51,352 bases of DNA from positions 1 to 51,352 of the forward strand of contig CAYLUN010000036.1 of assembly GCA_964386865.1 (NCBI GenBank), in the 5' to 3' direction. Under the pieces are notes generated by a model, which ran no database searches, was not told the DNA's origin, and saw only the letters and a list, made by a program, of their open reading frames with translations. The translations under genes and the position numbers were made by a program. This DNA comes from CAYLUN01 sp964386865. GTDB taxonomy: Bacteria > Verrucomicrobiota > Kiritimatiellia > RFP12 > UBA1067. How positions within the stretch are numbered: the stretch's first letter is position 1; each line of letters opens with the position of its first letter. This document shows positions 49,398 to 51,352 of the stretch, piece after piece.

Positions 49398-50624
49398 TTA
49401 TACCAGACGTATCCTTCCCGTGAGCAGTTCCTGCATCATGCCCTGCTTGAGTGCCTTAGTCTTGCTGAGACGGGCTTCGAGCGCGGCGATCTCAGCGTCC
49501 AAGTCCGACAGCACCTCGGCGATGGCGGTCTGTTCGGGGAGGGGCGGTAATGCCATTTCGAAGTTTTTCACTATATTCCAGTCTGAGCGGGGCATATGTG
49601 TCCCGTAAGAATTGCTCGCTACTTCGATGAACTCGTCGGTCTTAACGAGTTGGAAAAGAAACTCGGTCTTAACGAGTTGATCCTTTGGAGTGAGCACCCA
49701 GAGTTCTGTTGAACAGACCCCAGTGCACGTTGCCAGCCAATACTTTCGAAGGTATGCGCGTAACTTCCCGAAAAGTACGTCGCCAGGCTGGAAGACTGAT
49801 TTGAGTGACGACTGTTCGCCCGTGCTTGTACTGCCAAGAAGTTCGCCGCTTGCAGATGCAATATGCTCAAGCTCGATACAGAAGTTCTGAACACCTGTTT
49901 TTCGCGGATCGATTCTGTCTCGTCGGGGAAGCGCGAAATCGCCGAATCGCTTCACATCCCACTCCCCGTTGAACCCCGGCAGGCGCGTCTTGCCGGTGAG
50001 TAGCTGCTGCATGGCGGCCTGCTTGAGGTCGCGCTTTTTGGCTATGAGTTGGCCCAGTCCTGAGATCAGAGCGTCCACGTCCGACAGCGCAGTGGCGATG
50101 GCGTGTTGCTCAATGGGCCTCGGGCACGCTATTGGAAAGTTTCTAATGTCCTGGCTTGTAATGTTAGGGTCTTTGCGGCTACTGCTTGCCACAATTTTCC
50201 AATAACCAATTCGGTAGTTCAAATTGCAGAGTAAATAATCAGAAATCAACATGCTTTTCTTAGGCCGGATGGCTGTAATGGCCTGATTCACAGCTGCACT
50301 CTTCTGTAATAGTCCGGTACGGCCGATCTGGTTGAAACCACCGTACATTGCAACAAGCACCGTTCCTGTTGGATAGACCTGCAAGCAGGTTTCCTTCAGA
50401 GCGACCTCAGTTACATACTCGTCAGTTGCAGAGATAAAAGAATTGTTTAAATCCAAAGTTTTAACCCACGCAATGGATCCGTTCCTGTAATAACGATCCA
50501 TCAACGCCCTTGACGGTGTCGTGCCAGAAGATGTTTCGGCGACAGTGCCAAGTAACACGACTTCCCAAGCCTCTGGAATCACGCCCACCTCGGTCTGCTT
50601 ATAGCCCTTGGGGATGGCGCTCAT
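49398..50624 (-). CDS. hsdS: Type I restriction enzyme specificity subunit (HsdS)
   Basis: A 408-aa HsdS with two target recognition domains, each followed by a conserved helical spacer: PRPIEQHAIATALSDVDALI with LKQAAMQQLLTGKTRLPGF after the first, and LPPLPEQTAIAEVLSDLDAE with LKQGMMQELLTGRIRL after the second. The first domain begins GYKQTEVGVIPEAWEVVLLG. It reads the bipartite DNA site for the methylase and restriction complexes. ATG 50624 overlaps the upstream stop as ATGA with GGGAGG seven bases upstream, so it is coupled to the regulatory gene before it. Specificity cannot be predicted by eye. Confidence 0.95.
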   Translation of the reverse strand: MSAIPKGYKQTEVGVIPEAWEVVLLGTVAETSSGTTPSRALMDRYYRNGSIAWVKTLDLNNSFISATDEYVTEVALKETCLQVYPTGTVLVAMYGGFNQIGRTGLLQKSAAVNQAITAIRPKKSMLISDYLLCNLNYRIGYWKIVASSSRKDPNITSQDIRNFPIACPRPIEQHAIATALSDVDALISGLGQLIAKKRDLKQAAMQQLLTGKTRLPGFNGEWDVKRFGDFALPRRDRIDPRKTGVQNFCIELEHIASASGELLGSTSTGEQSSLKSVFQPGDVLFGKLRAYLRKYWLATCTGVCSTELWVLTPKDQLVKTEFLFQLVKTDEFIEVASNSYGTHMPRSDWNIVKNFEMALPPLPEQTAIAEVLSDLDAEIAALEARLSKTKALKQGMMQELLTGRIRLV

Positions 50625-51352
50625 TTCAGCACCTCCCAATGGCCTCGGGTGCCGCCAACTCGTTGAATAATGCCGTCCTCACGCAACTGTTTAATGTTCT
50701 TTTCCACAGCCGTAGCGCTTATTTTCAGGATATATGCTAGTTTATGTCCGGATATTTGAGGGTTGTTCTTCATTTCACTCAACATTCTGTCTTTGGTATT
50801 ACCCAACTGATTACCCAACCGATTACCCAACTGATTACCCAACCTTGCCGAACTTATCTCCGAACTTTGTTGGGTAGTTTCTTGGGTAGTTTTCACCGAA
50901 CTTTCCACCGAACTATTGACCGAACTTTTCTCCGATACGCCGGCCGGCTCGGACGGCAAAGAGATGCTTCGCACATACTCCGGCGAGAAGGGGAACTCGA
51001 ACCACAGGTCGCTGGGATCGTATGTAATTTTAGGCTTGGGCGTGCCCGCCGCTTCGCAGGCATCGACAATCTGCTGCATGCCCCGGCCCCAAGCCTCGAT
51101 CTCTCCGGCGCGGAAGAAGGCGTTGGCGACCAGCGGATTGTAGGGGCATGAGGAGTGGTGCGAAAAAAGTTTGCGGACCGTCCAGCTCTCTGGCAGCACG
51201 CCGGGATTCCAAATGCAGAGGCGGTTGTCGTAGACGCGGATCTGGATCGGGGCGGTATTGGCGTAGTCGCGGTGAATCAGCGCATTGAGGATCGCTTCTC
51301 GCAGCGCCTCCCGTGGCACCGGAAAGGATTCAATGCGCTGAAGGCCCTGATA
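50621..51352 (-). CDS. C-terminal part of an AlbA_2/HATPase-type putative transcriptional regulator
   Basis: Open at the right edge; the frame continues in phase to 51352 (YQGLQRIESFP precedes the first visible internal GTG). The visible 243 residues show PREALREAILNALIHRDYAN and VRKLFSHHSSCPYNPLVANA, typical of the divergent ATP-binding (HATPase_c_4) part of AlbA_2-domain proteins. A low-complexity Ser/Thr/Gln linker built of 12-bp repeats (SSV and LGN units) and a C-terminal winged helix (SGHKLAYILKISATAVEKNI, REDGIIQRVGGTRGHWEVL) follow. The family is often found beside hsdS and may regulate or accompany the restriction system. Confidence 0.82.
   Translation of the reverse strand, partial: YQGLQRIESFPVPREALREAILNALIHRDYANTAPIQIRVYDNRLCIWNPGVLPESWTVRKLFSHHSSCPYNPLVANAFFRAGEIEAWGRGMQQIVDACEAAGTPKPKITYDPSDLWFEFPFSPEYVRSISLPSEPAGVSEKSSVNSSVESSVKTTQETTQQSSEISSARLGNQLGNRLGNQLGNTKDRMLSEMKNNPQISGHKLAYILKISATAVEKNIKQLREDGIIQRVGGTRGHWEVLK
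50798..50845 (+). repeat. 12-bp in-frame tandem repeat (LGN linker)
   Basis: Four units of ATTACCCAACTG with minor variation, translated on the minus strand as LGNQ/LGNR repeats in the linker of the AlbA_2-type protein. Confidence 0.9.
50896..50931 (+). repeat. 12-bp in-frame tandem repeat (SSV linker)
   Basis: Three units starting CCGAACT (CCGAACTTTCCA, CCGAACTATTGA, CCGAACTTTTCT), translated on the minus strand as SSVN, SSVE and SSVK. Confidence 0.85.

Overview
The window is about 51 kb of GC-rich DNA from a Gram-negative bacterium. Outer-membrane export parts (a Wza-type lipoprotein and a beta-barrel protein with a signal peptide) show the envelope type. The gene mix and the degenerate 7/8-bp repeats fit something in or near the Planctomycetes-Verrucomicrobia-Lentisphaerae/Kiritimatiellota assemblage, but that placement is inference. 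All protein genes supported here lie on the minus strand; the only plus-strand gene is a tRNA-Glu. Transcription therefore runs from high to low coordinates.

Layout, in transcription order. (a) 51.3-41.9 kb: an accessory island next to tRNA-Glu(TTC) (41817-41891). It holds the end of an AlbA_2/HATPase-type protein, a type I restriction block (hsdS, DUF3800 protein, unknown 184-aa protein, hsdR, YgjP-like metallopeptidase), an orphan 301-aa protein, and a helix-turn-helix/serine-recombinase remnant whose last codons are antisense tRNA. hsdM is not in view. (b) 41.7-31.0 kb: a B12-type radical SAM protein, then an exopolysaccharide assembly block: Wza-like export lipoprotein, a secreted unknown, an outer-membrane barrel, an O-antigen-ligase/polymerase-like protein, a Wzc-type tyrosine autokinase with Tyr-rich ends, RmlB and RmlA. 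(c) 30.6-22.7 kb: metK, ahcY, rmlD, a second O-antigen-ligase-like protein, a GHMP-kinase/nucleotidyltransferase fusion, and a papain-like peptidase. (d) 22.4-18.1 kb: behind a good sigma-70 promoter, a GalU-like enzyme, a plant-type glucuronokinase homologue, a UDP-glucuronate 4-epimerase and a WbpA-type dehydrogenase. (e) 18.1-12.6 kb: an AbiEii/DUF6922 pair, a YdcF-like protein and wbpE, wbpB, wbpD (with wbpA, the UDP-2,3-diacetamido-glucuronate route), riddled with 7- and 8-bp repeat arrays that also bracket a four-helix-bundle (S23) gene. (f) 12.5-5.1 kb: a CMP-legionaminate-like operon (LegC, LegH, LegI, LegG-PtmF fusion, LegF-PtmA fusion, PtmE) with tight ATGA-type overlaps. (g) 5.1 kb to the left edge: NDP-hexose 2,3-dehydratase, a Gfo/Idh 3-ketoreductase candidate, a WecE-type transaminase, a GT2 glycosyltransferase and a WecD-type acetyltransferase running off the edge.

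Taken together, blocks b-g make activated sugars and assemble a surface polysaccharide or glycan. The sugars are a dTDP-6-deoxyhexose, a predicted 4-acetamido-2,4,6-trideoxyhexose, UDP-glucuronate/galacturonate, UDP-diNAc-glucuronate and a legionaminate-like nonulosonate. No RmlC, LegB (4,6-dehydratase), Wzx flippase or methyltransferase is visible, and only one glycosyltransferase is, so the locus must continue to the left or draw on genes elsewhere. Functional names come from recognising sequence motifs by eye; no database search was run.
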